DNA from: Pseudomonas sp. R37(2017)
Lineage (GTDB): Bacteria > Pseudomonadota > Gammaproteobacteria > Pseudomonadales > Pseudomonadaceae
Reading direction: 5' to 3'
Assembly (NCBI RefSeq): GCF_002113375.1
Contig: NZ_NEHO01000006.1
Coordinates: forward strand, 186,001 to 250,000
Length of the DNA stretch: 64,000 bases
The notes under the pieces were generated by a model. It saw nothing but the letters and a program-made list of their open reading frames with translations. It made no database searches and was not told the DNA's origin. The translations under genes were made by a program, and so were the position numbers. Positions 28,717-38,041 of the stretch are shown here, one piece after another. Every line of letters begins with the position of its first letter. Within the stretch, counting starts at the first letter, position 1.

Positions 28717-30508
28717 GGACGCTCTCCACATGGGGTTGCAAAAGGGCTGCGGCGGTGAGGCTGACGAGCGCGCAATAGGGGGCGAGGGTGCCTTGTTCCA
28801 GCAGCCCGGCACTCTGTGGCGGATATTCGAACAACAACGTGGCAGCGGACTGTGAGGCGTGGGCTACGGGACTGGCGCTGAGGTTCAAGTCAATGCGCAG
28901 TTGACTGCCGTCGCCCAGGCGCCAGGCCGCACTGATCGCGCCTGCGCCCAGCACGTCGGCGCCCAATGCCTGGGCGCCGGGCAGGTGCGGGATGAGGCGT
29001 CGGTGACGGATCTGCAACAGTCGCCAATACAGGTCATGCAACTCGCAGTGGCCGGTCGGCGGCAGGACAGGGCGGGACGCTGCAAACGTCTGCGGATCGT
29101 TCGGGTCCGGAATGCGATCGCGCCGGTCCGGGTCGGCAAAGGCGCTGAACGCCGCGAACTCGTTGCGCCGGCCGTCACGAACCTGTTTGGCCAATTCACT
29201 GTGATGGCTGGTGAAAAACAGGAAGGGCTGCGGGGCGGCAAACTCGTCGCCCATGAACAGCAGCGGGATCATCGGCGACAACAGCAGCAACACCGTGGCG
29301 GCCCGCAATGCTTGCGGGTGGGCAAGTTGGTGCAGGCGCTCGCCGAAGGCCCGGTTGCCGATCTGGTCATGGTTCTGCAAAAACAGGATGAAGGCTGTGG
29401 GCGGCAGATGCCCGCTGGGTTCGCCACGCGCCACGCCATGGCGGTTGATATGGCCCTGGAAGACGAAACCCTGGCTCAGGCAGCGTGCAAGCTGTTCGGT
29501 AGGGTTTTGCGCGTAGTCGGCGTAATAGGCCTCGGTTTCACCGGTGAGCAATACATGCAGGGCGTTGTGGCCGTCGTCATTCCATTGCGCGTCGTAATCG
29601 TGTTCGAGCAGGCTGGCGCGGTTGTGTTCGTTCTCTACCATCAGCCAGACGTGACGCGCCGGTCCCGTCTGCTGGCGTACCCGCCGGGCCAGTTCCTGGA
29701 GGAAATCCGGGTCTTCGATGGCGTGTACCGCGTCCAGGCGCAAACCGTCGAAACGGTACTCCAGCAGCCACATCAAGGCGTTTTCGATGAAAAAGTCCCG
29801 TACTTCGCGACGTCGGAAATCGATGGCCGCGCCCCATGGCGTGTGTTTGTCTTTGCGAAAAAAACCTTTGGCATAACGATGCAGGTAATTGCCGTGCGGA
29901 CCGAAGTGGTTGTAGACCACGTCGAGAATCACCGCCAGCCCATGGCCGTGGGCGGTATCGATCAAGTGCTTGAGCTGCTCGGGGGAGCCATATGAAGCCT
30001 GGGGCGCGTAGGGCAGGGCGCCGTCGTAACCCCAATTGCGCTCACCGGGAAACTGCGCGATGGGCATCAGCTCGATCGCACTGACGCCCAATTCGACCAG
30101 CCGCGCCAGATGCCGCTCGACGGCACTGAAGCCGCCGAGCGCACCGACATGCAACTCGTAGATCACCGCCTCGTTCCATGGCCGTCCCAGCCAGGTACTG
30201 TGTTGCCACGCATAGGCCAGCGGATCGACCACCACGCTGTGCCGGTCAATATCGCCTGCCTGGGCGCGGGATGCCGGGTCGGGGACTTCCAGTTCGCCGT
30301 CGATGCTGTAGCGGTAACGCGTACCTGCCGGGCATCGGGTGCTGATCACGAACCAGCCGTCGGCCTGGGGCAGTAAGGGCAAGGACTGTCCATTTTCCAG
30401 TTCGACACTGACGTAAAACGCATCTGGCGCCCACAACGCGAATCGCGTGTGCTCTGCGTCCAGCATGATTGCGCCGTGGGGCCAGGTCTCAAGGGTCCGT
30501 AACGGCAT
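28709..30508 (-). CDS. treZ: Malto-oligosyltrehalose trehalohydrolase TreZ
   Basis: GH13_10 enzyme of 599 residues that cuts trehalose from maltooligosyl-trehalose. An N-terminal E-set domain (GAIMLDAEHTRFALWAPDA) precedes the barrel with VIYELHVGALG and LDVVYNHFGPHGNY. Catalytic residues are in FDGLRLDAVHAIED (nucleophile), VWLMVENEHN (acid/base) and LQNHDQIGNRA. The start at 30508 has GAGG at good distance and lies 12 bases after the glgA stop. Part of the glgA-treZ-malQ-treY-DUF2934 transcript. Confidence 0.96.
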   Translation of the reverse strand: MPLRTLETWPHGAIMLDAEHTRFALWAPDAFYVSVELENGQSLPLLPQADGWFVISTRCPAGTRYRYSIDGELEVPDPASRAQAGDIDRHSVVVDPLAYAWQHSTWLGRPWNEAVIYELHVGALGGFSAVERHLARLVELGVSAIELMPIAQFPGERNWGYDGALPYAPQASYGSPEQLKHLIDTAHGHGLAVILDVVYNHFGPHGNYLHRYAKGFFRKDKHTPWGAAIDFRRREVRDFFIENALMWLLEYRFDGLRLDAVHAIEDPDFLQELARRVRQQTGPARHVWLMVENEHNRASLLEHDYDAQWNDDGHNALHVLLTGETEAYYADYAQNPTEQLARCLSQGFVFQGHINRHGVARGEPSGHLPPTAFILFLQNHDQIGNRAFGERLHQLAHPQALRAATVLLLLSPMIPLLFMGDEFAAPQPFLFFTSHHSELAKQVRDGRRNEFAAFSAFADPDRRDRIPDPNDPQTFAASRPVLPPTGHCELHDLYWRLLQIRHRRLIPHLPGAQALGADVLGAGAISAAWRLGDGSQLRIDLNLSASPVAHASQSAATLLFEYPPQSAGLLEQGTLAPYCALVSLTAAALLQPHVESVHE

Positions 30509-30520
30509 CTTGAAAGCCTC

Positions 30521-32104
30521 TTACTGTTTGTTCGATTTCCCCAACGCTCTCGCCACAAGCTGTTCGTAGAGTTCGGCGTAGGGTTCGACCGCCTTGCACC
30601 AGTTGAACGGTGCTGCCATGGCCCGGCAGCGCATGGCGTGCAGCAGGTCGGGGTAGGCGAACACCTTGAACGCGCGGCTCAGGGCCTCTTGATAGCTCTG
30701 CACCGTGGATTCATCGAAGAGGAAGCCGGTCACGCCGTTTTCGATGGTGTCGGCCAGGCCACCGGTGTTGCGTGCCACCGGCAACGAACCGAAGCGCTGG
30801 GCGTACATCTGGCTCAGGCCGCATGGCTCGTAACGCGAAGGCATCAGCAGGAAATCGCTGCCGGCGAACATGCGCCGGGCGTCGGTTTCGTTGAAGCCAA
30901 TGCGCGCGCCGATCTGCCCGGGGAAGCGCAGGGCCAGTTCGCGCATCGACTGTTCTTCTTCCGGCTCGCCACGGCCAATGATCGCGATCTGGCCACCGGA
31001 TTTGACGATGAACTCGGAGACCGCCTCGGTGAGGTCCAGGCCTTTCTGATAAACCAGTCGCGAAACGACCGCAAACAGCGGGCCCTCGGAATCCTCCAGG
31101 CCAAACAGCTCGCGGACATGGGCGGCGTTGACCGCCTTGCCATCCCAGTCGCCGATGTCGAACGGGCAGAACAGGTGCGGGTCGGTCGCCGCATCCCAGC
31201 TTTCATCGATACCGTTGGGGATCCCGCTGAGCAGGCCTTGCTGAGTCTTGGCGGCAAGAAAACCGTCGAGACCGCAGCCAAAGTCCGGGGTGGTGATTTC
31301 CTGGGCGTAGGTCGCGCTGACCGTGGTGATGTGGCTCGAATAGGCCATGCCGGCCTTGAGGAACGACATCTTGCCGTAGAATTCCATGCCTTCCTGTTGC
31401 AGCGCGTGATGGGGGATGCCCAGTTCGGGGCACGAGCCCAGGCTGGTCACGCCTTGATAAGCCAGGTTGTGAATGGTGAACAGCGTCGGCGTGCGCTGCC
31501 CGCGCCAGTGCATATAGGCCGGGGCCAGGCCGGCTGGCCAGTCGTGGGCATGCACCAGGTCCGGGCACCAGTGGATTTGCGCAAGATTGGCGGCTATATC
31601 GGCAGCCGCCAGGCCCAGGCGGGCGAAACGGATGTGGTTGTCCGGCCAGTCGCGGCCGTTGTTGGCGCCGTAGGGCGAACCTTCACGCTCGTAGAGTTCG
31701 GGGCAGATCAACACATAAATGACCAGGCCATCGGGCATGTCCATGCGCCCGATCTTGCACGGTGGCAGCGCGGCATGGCCGCCGAGTTCGCCGATGATAT
31801 GGATTGGATTTTCGCTGTGCAGCACCTGCGGGTAACCCGGGATCAACACCCGCACATCGTGCAGATGAGCCATGGCCCGTGGCAGCGCCGCGGAAACGTC
31901 GCCCAGGCCACCGGTTTTCACCAGGTCGGCCAATTCCGAAGTGACGAACAAGACTTTCTTGCGGTTTGGATTCCGGTTGGCTGCCGGGGTCTGCATCCTG
32001 GTGCCTGGAACGTTGACGGGGTGGGTGTTGGCGGCAGTTACGGCGCTCGATTCGCCGAGCTGATGAGCACGCTCTCCCTGTATTTCCAAAGCCGTACTGA
32101 TCAT
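30521..32104 (-). CDS. glgA: Glycogen synthase GlgA (GT5)
   Basis: ADP-glucose-type glucan synthase of 527 residues. After a non-conserved leader of about 45 residues the GT5 domain starts KKVLFVTSELADLVKTGGLG, containing the KTGGL donor-binding motif. DLVHAHDWPAGLAP, the C-terminal Rossmann part (FAVVSRLVYQKGLDLT) and RYEPCGLSQMYAQRFGSLPV with its catalytic glutamate follow. The ATG at 32104 has GGGAG six bases upstream and is preferred to one at 32164. It is the first gene of the operon. No glgC (ADP-glucose pyrophosphorylase) is in the window, as is usual in pseudomonads, where GlgA can also supply maltose-1-phosphate (GlgM-like activity in some GT enzymes); which product dominates here is not readable. 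Confidence 0.93.
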   Translation of the reverse strand: MISTALEIQGERAHQLGESSAVTAANTHPVNVPGTRMQTPAANRNPNRKKVLFVTSELADLVKTGGLGDVSAALPRAMAHLHDVRVLIPGYPQVLHSENPIHIIGELGGHAALPPCKIGRMDMPDGLVIYVLICPELYEREGSPYGANNGRDWPDNHIRFARLGLAAADIAANLAQIHWCPDLVHAHDWPAGLAPAYMHWRGQRTPTLFTIHNLAYQGVTSLGSCPELGIPHHALQQEGMEFYGKMSFLKAGMAYSSHITTVSATYAQEITTPDFGCGLDGFLAAKTQQGLLSGIPNGIDESWDAATDPHLFCPFDIGDWDGKAVNAAHVRELFGLEDSEGPLFAVVSRLVYQKGLDLTEAVSEFIVKSGGQIAIIGRGEPEEEQSMRELALRFPGQIGARIGFNETDARRMFAGSDFLLMPSRYEPCGLSQMYAQRFGSLPVARNTGGLADTIENGVTGFLFDESTVQSYQEALSRAFKVFAYPDLLHAMRCRAMAAPFNWCKAVEPYAELYEQLVARALGKSNKQ

Positions 32105-32665
32105 ATGAATCTCCCGTGTTGTTGATCTAATTCTCAGGTCTGGCAAACGGTGTTCCATGGCCAATACATGTGGCCGCGCGCAATCGCGCTACGCATCAGT
32201 GAGCAAGCGCTGCCCAATGCGCTGAAGCAGAATGGGTGAATGAGCCGTTGCAAAGATTGCACCAGTCGTAACGCACCTTCTTCTCAGAGGACCGATCGGG
32301 ATTGGAAAAAGTTTCGACTGTTTTTCCACTTTGTGACTGACCGGTTTCGCTTCGAGAAAATGAGTCTAGGCCAGAACTTAGAGCGGTAAAGGCCGGATGG
32401 CAAAATTGTTCGACAATCGGTTTGTAGCGGTACGGACGTGCCTGATCGGGGTGCGAACGCCCCGACGAAGTGCAGGTTTTTTTGCGTTTCGGCCTCAAAA
32501 AGTCACGGGGCAGTCACATAAATGTGCGACGTGTTCTGGCGCTGATGCACTATTGCGGTGCATGCCTGGACAGTCCCGGATTTGGCTGAACCACTGCCTT
32601 ACTGCCCGCCTTGATGCCTTGTTATAGTTCGGGCCTCATTTATTGCCCGCAAAAGGATCACTGGC
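32105..32665. other. Divergent promoter region glgA / isomerase gene
   Basis: 561 bases without a convincing gene; a 100-codon minus-strand frame (32196-32498) has no ribosome site or familiar composition. On the plus strand a weak sigma-70-like pair TTACTG (32599-32604) and TATAGT (32623-32628) with an 18-base spacer could drive the isomerase gene. The glgA promoter must lie here too, but I could not assign it; no full AlgU site was found on that strand. Confidence 0.45.
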
Positions 32666-33478
32666 ATGTCTCGGTACAGCGCGTTCAACGTCGAACTGGT
32701 CGATAAAATCGCCCATGTGCAGATCAACCGCCCGGAGAAGATCAACTCGATGAACGCCGCGTTCTGGAGCGAGATCGTCGAGATTTTCCAGTGGATCGAC
32801 GAGACCGATGAAGTGCGCGTGGTGGTCCTGAGCGGGGCCGGCAAGCATTTCTCCTCGGGCATCGACCTGATGATGCTGGCCGGCGTGGCCAATGAACTGG
32901 GCAAGGACGTGGGGCGCAATGCGCGCCTGTTGCGGCGCAAGATCCTCACCCTGCAAGCGTCGTTCAATGCCGTCGATAACTGCCGCAAACCGGTGCTGGC
33001 GGCCATTCAGGGATACTGCCTGGGTGGCGCCATCGACCTGATTGCCGCGTGCGACATGCGTTATGCCGCCGAGGACGCACAGTTTTCGATCAAGGAAATC
33101 GACATCGGCATGGCCGCCGACGTCGGCACGTTGCAACGCTTGCCGCGGATCATTGGTGACGGCATGCTGCGTGAACTGGCTTACACTGGTCGCACCTTCG
33201 GCGCCGACGAAGCGCGGGGCATGGGCCTGGTCAATCGCGTCTACAGCGATAACGCCAGCCTGATTGACGGCGTCATGGGCATTGCCCGGGAAATCGCCGG
33301 CAAGTCGCCGATTGCCGTCACCGGTACCAAAGAGATGATCAGCTACATGCGTGACCATCGCATTGATGACGGCCTCGAATACATCGCCACCTGGAACGCC
33401 GCCATGCTGCAATCCACCGATTTGCGCGTGGCCATGGCTGCCCATATGAGCAAACAGAAACCCGAATTTCTGGATTGA
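32666..33478 (+). CDS. Delta3,5-Delta2,4-dienoyl-CoA isomerase-like crotonase
   Basis: Crotonase-fold protein of 270 residues. The stretch KEIDIGMAADVGTLQRLPRI is characteristic of dienoyl-CoA isomerase (mammalian ECH1), which shifts double bonds in odd-position unsaturated fatty acid oxidation. The three acidic residues of that enzyme are present with the exact spacing: Asp124, Glu144 and Asp152 (20 and 8 apart). The oxyanion-hole stretch HFSSGIDLMML and QGYCLGGAIDLIAACD are also kept. The start at 32666 follows AAAGGATCACTGGC. It is followed by nudC after 6 bases. Most such genes are annotated only as enoyl-CoA hydratase; the isomerase assignment is from the residues. Confidence 0.9.
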   Translation: MSRYSAFNVELVDKIAHVQINRPEKINSMNAAFWSEIVEIFQWIDETDEVRVVVLSGAGKHFSSGIDLMMLAGVANELGKDVGRNARLLRRKILTLQASFNAVDNCRKPVLAAIQGYCLGGAIDLIAACDMRYAAEDAQFSIKEIDIGMAADVGTLQRLPRIIGDGMLRELAYTGRTFGADEARGMGLVNRVYSDNASLIDGVMGIAREIAGKSPIAVTGTKEMISYMRDHRIDDGLEYIATWNAAMLQSTDLRVAMAAHMSKQKPEFLD

Positions 33479-33484
33479 TTACCC

Positions 33485-34315
33485 ATGATTCCTCGCTGGA
33501 CCACTGCAGTACTGGACACCGATCAACCCGGCGGCTGGGCCGTTGCACGCAGCCCCGAGGGCTTTCTGTTCGATGACAATGGCGCGCTGTTTGCGCGGGA
33601 ATGGCTCAAGCGCCAGGACCTGCCGATTCTCGCCGAGCATGGCATCGGTCATCTCGATGGCGAACCGGTCTACCTGCTGGAGCTGCGCAGCCAAAGCGAG
33701 GTGCCGGGCTGCAACTGGAAAGGCCTGCGGGCGTTCATGCTGGAGGGCGATCACACGGTCTACAAGGTGCTCGGTTACGCCGCGCAGATCGGCACCTGGG
33801 CCCGCGAGCACCGCTTTTGCGGCAATTGCGGGCAGGCGACCCACCAGGTGGTGCGTGAGCGGGCGATGTACTGCGAGCCGTGCGACTTGCGTTATTACCC
33901 GCGCATTTCCCCGAGCATGATCGTGCTGGTCACCCGCGGCGACGAGATTCTGCTGGGGCGTTCGCCGCGTTTTGTGCCTGGGGTCTACAGCACCCTGGCC
34001 GGGTTTGCCGAACCGGGCGAATCGGCCGAGGACTGCCTGATCCGCGAGGTGCGCGAAGAGGTGAGCATCGAGGTCCGGAACATCCAGTACATGGGCAGTC
34101 AGTGCTGGCCGTTCCCGCACTCGATGATGCTCGGCTTTCATGCCGAATATGCTGGAGGCGAGATCGTCTGTCAGGAAGACGAGATCGAGGACGCCCAGTG
34201 GTTCAACGTGCACGAGCTGCCGCCGTTGCCGGCGTCCCGCTCGATTGCCCGTTACCTCATCGACGTCTACGTGGCGCGGCGCTTAGGCCACGCTGAACCA
34301 GTGCTGCCAGGCTAG
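33485..34315 (+). CDS. nudC: NAD+ diphosphatase / RNA decapping hydrolase NudC
   Basis: Nudix enzyme of 276 residues that cleaves NADH, or the NAD cap of RNA, to the NMN(H) and AMP moieties. A zinc ribbon is formed by FCGNCG and [12 protein letters not shown] (about residues 114-138). The Nudix box spans [20 protein letters not shown]. The NudC signature normally SQPWPFPxS reads SQCWPFPHS here, with Cys for the first Pro. It starts 6 bases after the isomerase gene. The 3' end overlaps the convergent TauE/SafE gene by 33 bases. Confidence 0.94.
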   Translation: MIPRWTTAVLDTDQPGGWAVARSPEGFLFDDNGALFAREWLKRQDLPILAEHGIGHLDGEPVYLLELRSQSEVPGCNWKGLRAFMLEGDHTVYKVLGYAAQIGTWAREHRFCGNCGQATHQVVRERAMYCEPCDLRYYPRISPSMIVLVTRGDEILLGRSPRFVPGVYSTLAGFAEPGESAEDCLIREVREEVSIEVRNIQYMGSQCWPFPHSMMLGFHAEYAGGEIVCQEDEIEDAQWFNVHELPPLPASRSIARYLIDVYVARRLGHAEPVLPG

Positions 34316-35062
34316 ACGCACGGTCAGGCCCAACACCACGGTGATGAACACCGGACGAATGAATTTCGCGCCGCCGCTGATGGCGGTGCGGGCGCCGAAG
34401 AATGCGCCGACCATCAACGACGAGCCCATGCACAGGCCGATGATCCAGTCCACCTGACCGGAAAAGATGAAGATCGACAGCGCCGCCACGTTGCTGACGA
34501 AGTTCATGCTGCGCGCCACACCGCTGGCCTTGACCAGGTCGATGGGGTACAGCAGCAGGCTGCTCACGGTCCAGAATGCGCCCGTACCGGGACCGGCCAC
34601 GCCGTCATAAAAACCGAGGCTGAAGCCTTGGGTCGACTGCCACGTTTTCTTGATCGGTGCCTCGATGTCCAGCGGCGCTTTGGGTGTGCCGCCAAACAAC
34701 AGGTAAACGCCACAGGCGAAGACGATCACCGGCAGCATTTTGTTCAGCCATTCCGCCGGCAGATAGTGGGCGACAACGGCGCCGGTCAGCGCGCCAACCA
34801 GGGTGCCGACGATGGCGTGCACCCATTGCGCGGGATGGAACAGCTTGCGTCGGTAGAAGGTGAAGCTGGCGACGGCCGAACCGAAGGTCGAACTGAGCTT
34901 GTTGGTGCCCAGCACCAGGTGCGGTGGCAGGCCGGCAGTCAGCAGGGCCGGCGTGGTCAACAGTCCACCGCCACCGGCGATGGCGTCGATGAAACCGGCA
35001 ACAAAAGCGACAAGGGCCAGGATGGCCAGGGTGGAGAGGTCAACGCTGAGTTCGAAAGGCAT
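34283..35062 (-). CDS. TauE/SafE (TSUP) family permease
   Basis: Membrane protein of 259 residues with about eight helices. Family signs are [20 protein letters not shown] near the N-terminus, [15 protein letters not shown], and [15 protein letters not shown] repeating the glycine-rich half-motif, as expected for the two-fold TSUP architecture. Members export or import small organic or inorganic sulfur compounds (sulfoacetate, taurine products, sulfite); the substrate cannot be read. The gene is convergent with nudC and followed upstream by a REP hairpin. Confidence 0.9.
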   Translation of the reverse strand: MPFELSVDLSTLAILALVAFVAGFIDAIAGGGGLLTTPALLTAGLPPHLVLGTNKLSSTFGSAVASFTFYRRKLFHPAQWVHAIVGTLVGALTGAVVAHYLPAEWLNKMLPVIVFACGVYLLFGGTPKAPLDIEAPIKKTWQSTQGFSLGFYDGVAGPGTGAFWTVSSLLLYPIDLVKASGVARSMNFVSNVAALSIFIFSGQVDWIIGLCMGSSLMVGAFFGARTAISGGAKFIRPVFITVVLGLTVRLAWQHWFSVA

Positions 35063-35143
35063 GGGATCGGCTTATTCGGCGGGTGTAGAAAGAGGCTGCG
35101 GGGAAGGGGCGACATATTACCGGCCTGAACACCACAAAACCAT

Positions 35144-35171
35144 TGTGGGAGCGAGCAAGCTCGCTCCCACA
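35144..35171. repeat. Compact REP palindrome
   Basis: TGTGGGAGCGAGC and its exact complement GCTCGCTCCCACA flank a two-base AA centre. It lies between the TauE/SafE start and the DUF1348 stop, and may serve as terminator-like hairpin for the latter. Confidence 0.85.
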
Positions 35172-35191
35172 GGGATCAGCGTCAGGTCAGA

Positions 35192-35668
35192 TTACAGGCC
35201 AAGATCCGACAACCCCGGATGATCGTCGGGACGACGCCCCAGCGGCCAGCGGTACTTGCGCTCGCTTTCCTTGATCGGCATGTCGTTGATGCTGGCGAAG
35301 CGGCGGGCCATCAGGCCGTCCTCGTTGAACTCCCAGTTTTCGTTGCCGTAGGAGCGGAACCAGTTGCCCGAGTCGTCGTGCCATTCATAGGCATACCGCA
35401 CGGCGATGCGGTTGTCGGTAAAGGCCCAGAGTTCCTTGATCAGTCGATAATCCAGCTCCTTGGCCCATTTGCGGGTCAGGAAAGCCTTGGCTTCTTCGCG
35501 GTTGTGGGCGAACTCGGCGCGATTGCGCCATTGGGTGTCCAGGGTGTAGGCCAGGGACACGCGCTCGGGGTCGCGGGAGTTCCAGCCGTCTTCAGCCAGG
35601 CGAATTTTTTCAATGGCCGATTCACGGGTGAAGGGAGGCAATGGTGGACGAACTTCGGGATTAGACAT
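35192..35668 (-). CDS. DUF1348 / NTF2-like small protein
   Basis: Protein of 158 residues of the DUF1348 (nuclear transport factor 2-like) family: [21 protein letters not shown], then [18 protein letters not shown] and [20 protein letters not shown], ending [18 protein letters not shown]. It has the cone-shaped NTF2 fold, is cytosolic, with no established reaction. The ATG at 35668 with GGAG seven bases upstream is preferred to an earlier in-frame start at 35701. It lies 54 bases downstream of a TetR gene on the same strand and is probably its target or partner. Confidence 0.88.
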   Translation of the reverse strand: MSNPEVRPPLPPFTRESAIEKIRLAEDGWNSRDPERVSLAYTLDTQWRNRAEFAHNREEAKAFLTRKWAKELDYRLIKELWAFTDNRIAVRYAYEWHDDSGNWFRSYGNENWEFNEDGLMARRFASINDMPIKESERKYRWPLGRRPDDHPGLSDLGL

Positions 35669-35722
35669 TTCAAGTCTCCGTATCAAGTTAAAGTCAAACA
35701 ACAGTCGAGCTTGATTAAGTTG

Positions 35723-36286
35723 CTACAGGTCCAATAACTTTCGCGCCATGCATTGCGCATTATCGGCGGCACTGTGATCACCCATTACAAGCGCCACGGT
35801 AATGGCACCATCGATCAGGATCAGCAGCTGTCTGGCCAGCATCTGCGGATCCTCGGCGCCATGTTCGGTACACAGCTCGCACAGGTAGTCGAGCAGTTTC
35901 TGTTTATGGTCTTTGGCGACCAGGCGCACCGGGTCTTGCGGGTCGCCGGTTTCGCCACTGGTATTGATGAAGGCGCAGCCGCGAAAGCCTTCGCTGGCGA
36001 ACCACGACTTGAGCACGGTAAACAGGTTGAGCAGGCGTTCGGCCGGGGTTTGTGCCTGGTCGACTGCGCCCTTGTACCAGTGCATCCAGCGCTGGTCGCG
36101 GCGTTGCAGGGCGGCCACGACCAGTTCGTCCTTGTTGGCGAAGTAGCGGTAGACGCTTTTTCTGGAGACGCCGGCGGTCTTCACCAGAAGATCCATGCCA
36201 GTGGCGGCTATGCCACTTTTGTAGATCAACTTTTCGGTGACATCCAGAATGATGTCGCGTGTTTCACTGTTAGTAATTTCGTTCAT
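35723..36286 (-). CDS. TetR-family regulator
   Basis: TetR repressor of about 187 residues: N-terminal HTH (DIILDVTEKLIYKSGIAATG, then TAGVSRKSVYRYFANKDELV, about residues 10-60) and a helical ligand domain with GCAFINTSGETGDP and LARQLLILIDGAITVALVMG. The CAF-x-N motif is typical of the TetR_C_33/AcrR-like group with a small ligand pocket. The start is uncertain: ATG 36286 (MNEITNSETRD) and ATG 36316 both lack a strong ribosome site. It probably controls itself and the downstream DUF1348 gene. The ligand is unknown. Confidence 0.88.
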   Translation of the reverse strand: MNEITNSETRDIILDVTEKLIYKSGIAATGMDLLVKTAGVSRKSVYRYFANKDELVVAALQRRDQRWMHWYKGAVDQAQTPAERLLNLFTVLKSWFASEGFRGCAFINTSGETGDPQDPVRLVAKDHKQKLLDYLCELCTEHGAEDPQMLARQLLILIDGAITVALVMGDHSAADNAQCMARKLLDL

Positions 36287-36350
36287 GCTTTTCACAGTAG
36301 AATGATCGTTCTCCATGGTCAATCGGTTTTTGTGGTGTTTGACAAATGGT

Positions 36351-36416
36351 CTTCGCGAGCAGGCTCGCTCCCACAGGGGAATGCAGTTCTATGTGGGAGC
36401 GAGCCTGCTCGCGAAG
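36351..36416. repeat. REP inverted pair
   Basis: Two exact 25-base inverted arms (36351-36375 and 36392-36416) with core GAGCAGGCTCGCTCCCACA and a 16-base spacer. It lies between the divergent TetR and PLD-family genes. Confidence 0.9.
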
Positions 36417-36500
36417 GGGACATTACAGACAGTAACAAGACCCAAAGCATTCGATGGTGTAAGCTCTCGGGTTCTTCGGATTCGACCCATTGCGAGCCCT

Positions 36501-37844
36501 ATGCCGTCGCTTTTCAAACGCTCCCTGCTGCCCAAACTGCGCAGTTTCCCGCTGAAGGCCGATGCCTTCAGCATCCTCTCTGGCGCTGCCGAATTCCGTC
36601 GTTGCCTGCTGGAGAAAATCGCCAGCGCGACCCGGCGCATCTACATCGTTGCGCTGTACCTGCAACAGGATGAAGCCGGCCAGGAAATCCTCGATGCCTT
36701 GCACGCGGCCAAGCTGGCGCGTCCGGAACTGGACGTGGTGGTCGTCGTCGATTGGTTGCGCGCCCAGCGCGGCCTGATCGGTGCCGGCAAGCAACCGGGC
36801 AACTCGGCCTGGTATCAGGAAATGACCCGTACCCACGAAAGTGTCGTGCCGATCTATGGCGTACCGGTACAGACCCGCGAACTGTTTGGCGTGTTGCACC
36901 TCAAAGGCTTTGTGATCGATGACTGCGTGATCTACAGCGGCGCGAGCCTGAACAACGTCTATCTGCACAAGTTCGACAAGTACCGCTACGACCGCTATCA
37001 CCTGCTGCACAATGGCGAACTGGCCGATTCGATGCAGCACCTGGTGCAGCACGGCCTGGTGGCTTCCAAGGCAGTGCATCGCCTCGACCTGCCGAACCTG
37101 CCGACCACCCGCAGCCTGCGCAATGACATCGGCGACCTGCGCAGCCGCCTCAAGCACGCGGCGTACGACACCACACTGGGCTCCACCGACAGGGCGGGGT
37201 TGTCAGTCAGCCCGTTGCTCGGCGTCGGCAAGAACAATCCGCTGAACCGGGTGATTTGCGAACTGATCGCCAGCGCCCAGCAGCAACTGACCATTTGCAC
37301 ACCGTACTTCAACTTGCCGCTGGCGATCATCCGCGAGATCAACCGCGCACTGGCCCGTGGGGTGAAGATCGACATTGTGGTCGGTGACAAGACGGCCAAC
37401 GACTTCTACATTCCACCGAGCGAACCGTTCCGGGTTATTTCGGCGTTGCCATACCTGTACGAAATCAGCTTGCGCCGGTTCGCCAAGCGCCATCAGCACA
37501 ACATCGACAGCGGCCAGTTGAACCTGCATTTGTGGCGTGACGGCGACAATACCTATCACCTCAAGGGCATGTGGATCGACCGGCGCTATACCTTGCTGAC
37601 CGGCAACAACCTCAACCCGCGGGCGTTTCGACTCGATCTTGAAAACGCCTTGTTGATCGATGATCCCCATGGCGAACTGCTGGAGCCGCGTCGCCATGAG
37701 CTTGCAGAGATCTTCCAGCACACCCGTCGTATCGAGCACTTCCAGAACCTGGAAACCCTTGCCGAATACCCGTTGGGCGTGGCCAAGTTCCTCAAGCGCG
37801 TGAGTGGTGTGCGAATCGAGCGATTGCTTTACCGCATCCTCTGA
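36501..37844 (+). CDS. pssA: Phospholipase D-type phosphatidylserine synthase (PssA-like)
   Basis: Protein of 447 residues with two HKD-type catalytic motifs: HLKGFVIDD (His133, Lys135) and HLKGMWIDRRYTLLTGNNLN (His353, Lys355). The second carries the TGNNLNPRA sequence characteristic of gram-negative PssA (CDP-diacylglycerol-serine O-phosphatidyltransferase, subclass I). It would join CDP-diacylglycerol and serine at the cytosolic membrane face as the first step to phosphatidylethanolamine. The start at 36501 (MPSLFKRSLLPKLRSFPL) is chosen by homology to the family; the ribosome site is weak, and the upstream open frame runs through a REP pair. A cardiolipin synthase-like role is the main alternative, less likely given length and motif. 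Confidence 0.88.
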   Translation: MPSLFKRSLLPKLRSFPLKADAFSILSGAAEFRRCLLEKIASATRRIYIVALYLQQDEAGQEILDALHAAKLARPELDVVVVVDWLRAQRGLIGAGKQPGNSAWYQEMTRTHESVVPIYGVPVQTRELFGVLHLKGFVIDDCVIYSGASLNNVYLHKFDKYRYDRYHLLHNGELADSMQHLVQHGLVASKAVHRLDLPNLPTTRSLRNDIGDLRSRLKHAAYDTTLGSTDRAGLSVSPLLGVGKNNPLNRVICELIASAQQQLTICTPYFNLPLAIIREINRALARGVKIDIVVGDKTANDFYIPPSEPFRVISALPYLYEISLRRFAKRHQHNIDSGQLNLHLWRDGDNTYHLKGMWIDRRYTLLTGNNLNPRAFRLDLENALLIDDPHGELLEPRRHELAEIFQHTRRIEHFQNLETLAEYPLGVAKFLKRVSGVRIERLLYRIL

Positions 37845-37849
37845 AGCCA

Positions 37850-37970
37850 GCTCCCTGTCGGAGCGGGTGCCCGCTTGCGGCATGCTCGCGATGGACTCGA
37901 GAGCGCCGCGTTCAACCAGTAAGCCCGCGTTATCGTTAACGACCATCGCGAGCGTGCTCGCTCCTACAGG
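37850..37970. repeat. Degenerate REP pair
   Basis: Left CATGCTCGCGATGG and right CCATCGCGAGCGTGCTCGCTCC are imperfect inverted copies about 50 bases apart, with a further partial unit at the left (GAGCGGGTGCCCGCTTGC). It has decayed compared with the other REPs in the window. Confidence 0.7.
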
Positions 37971-38041
37971 AATCAGCGTCAGGCGGGCGGTTTCAGCTAA
38001 TATCCCCCCCACTCGAACAAGAACAGGGCTTGCCGCGATCC

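Noticed and set aside
30638..32125. 495-codon plus-strand frame
   Set aside because: Shadow of glgA.
32196..32498. 100-codon minus-strand frame upstream of glgA
   Set aside because: Ser/His-rich, no ribosome site; lies in the divergent promoter region.
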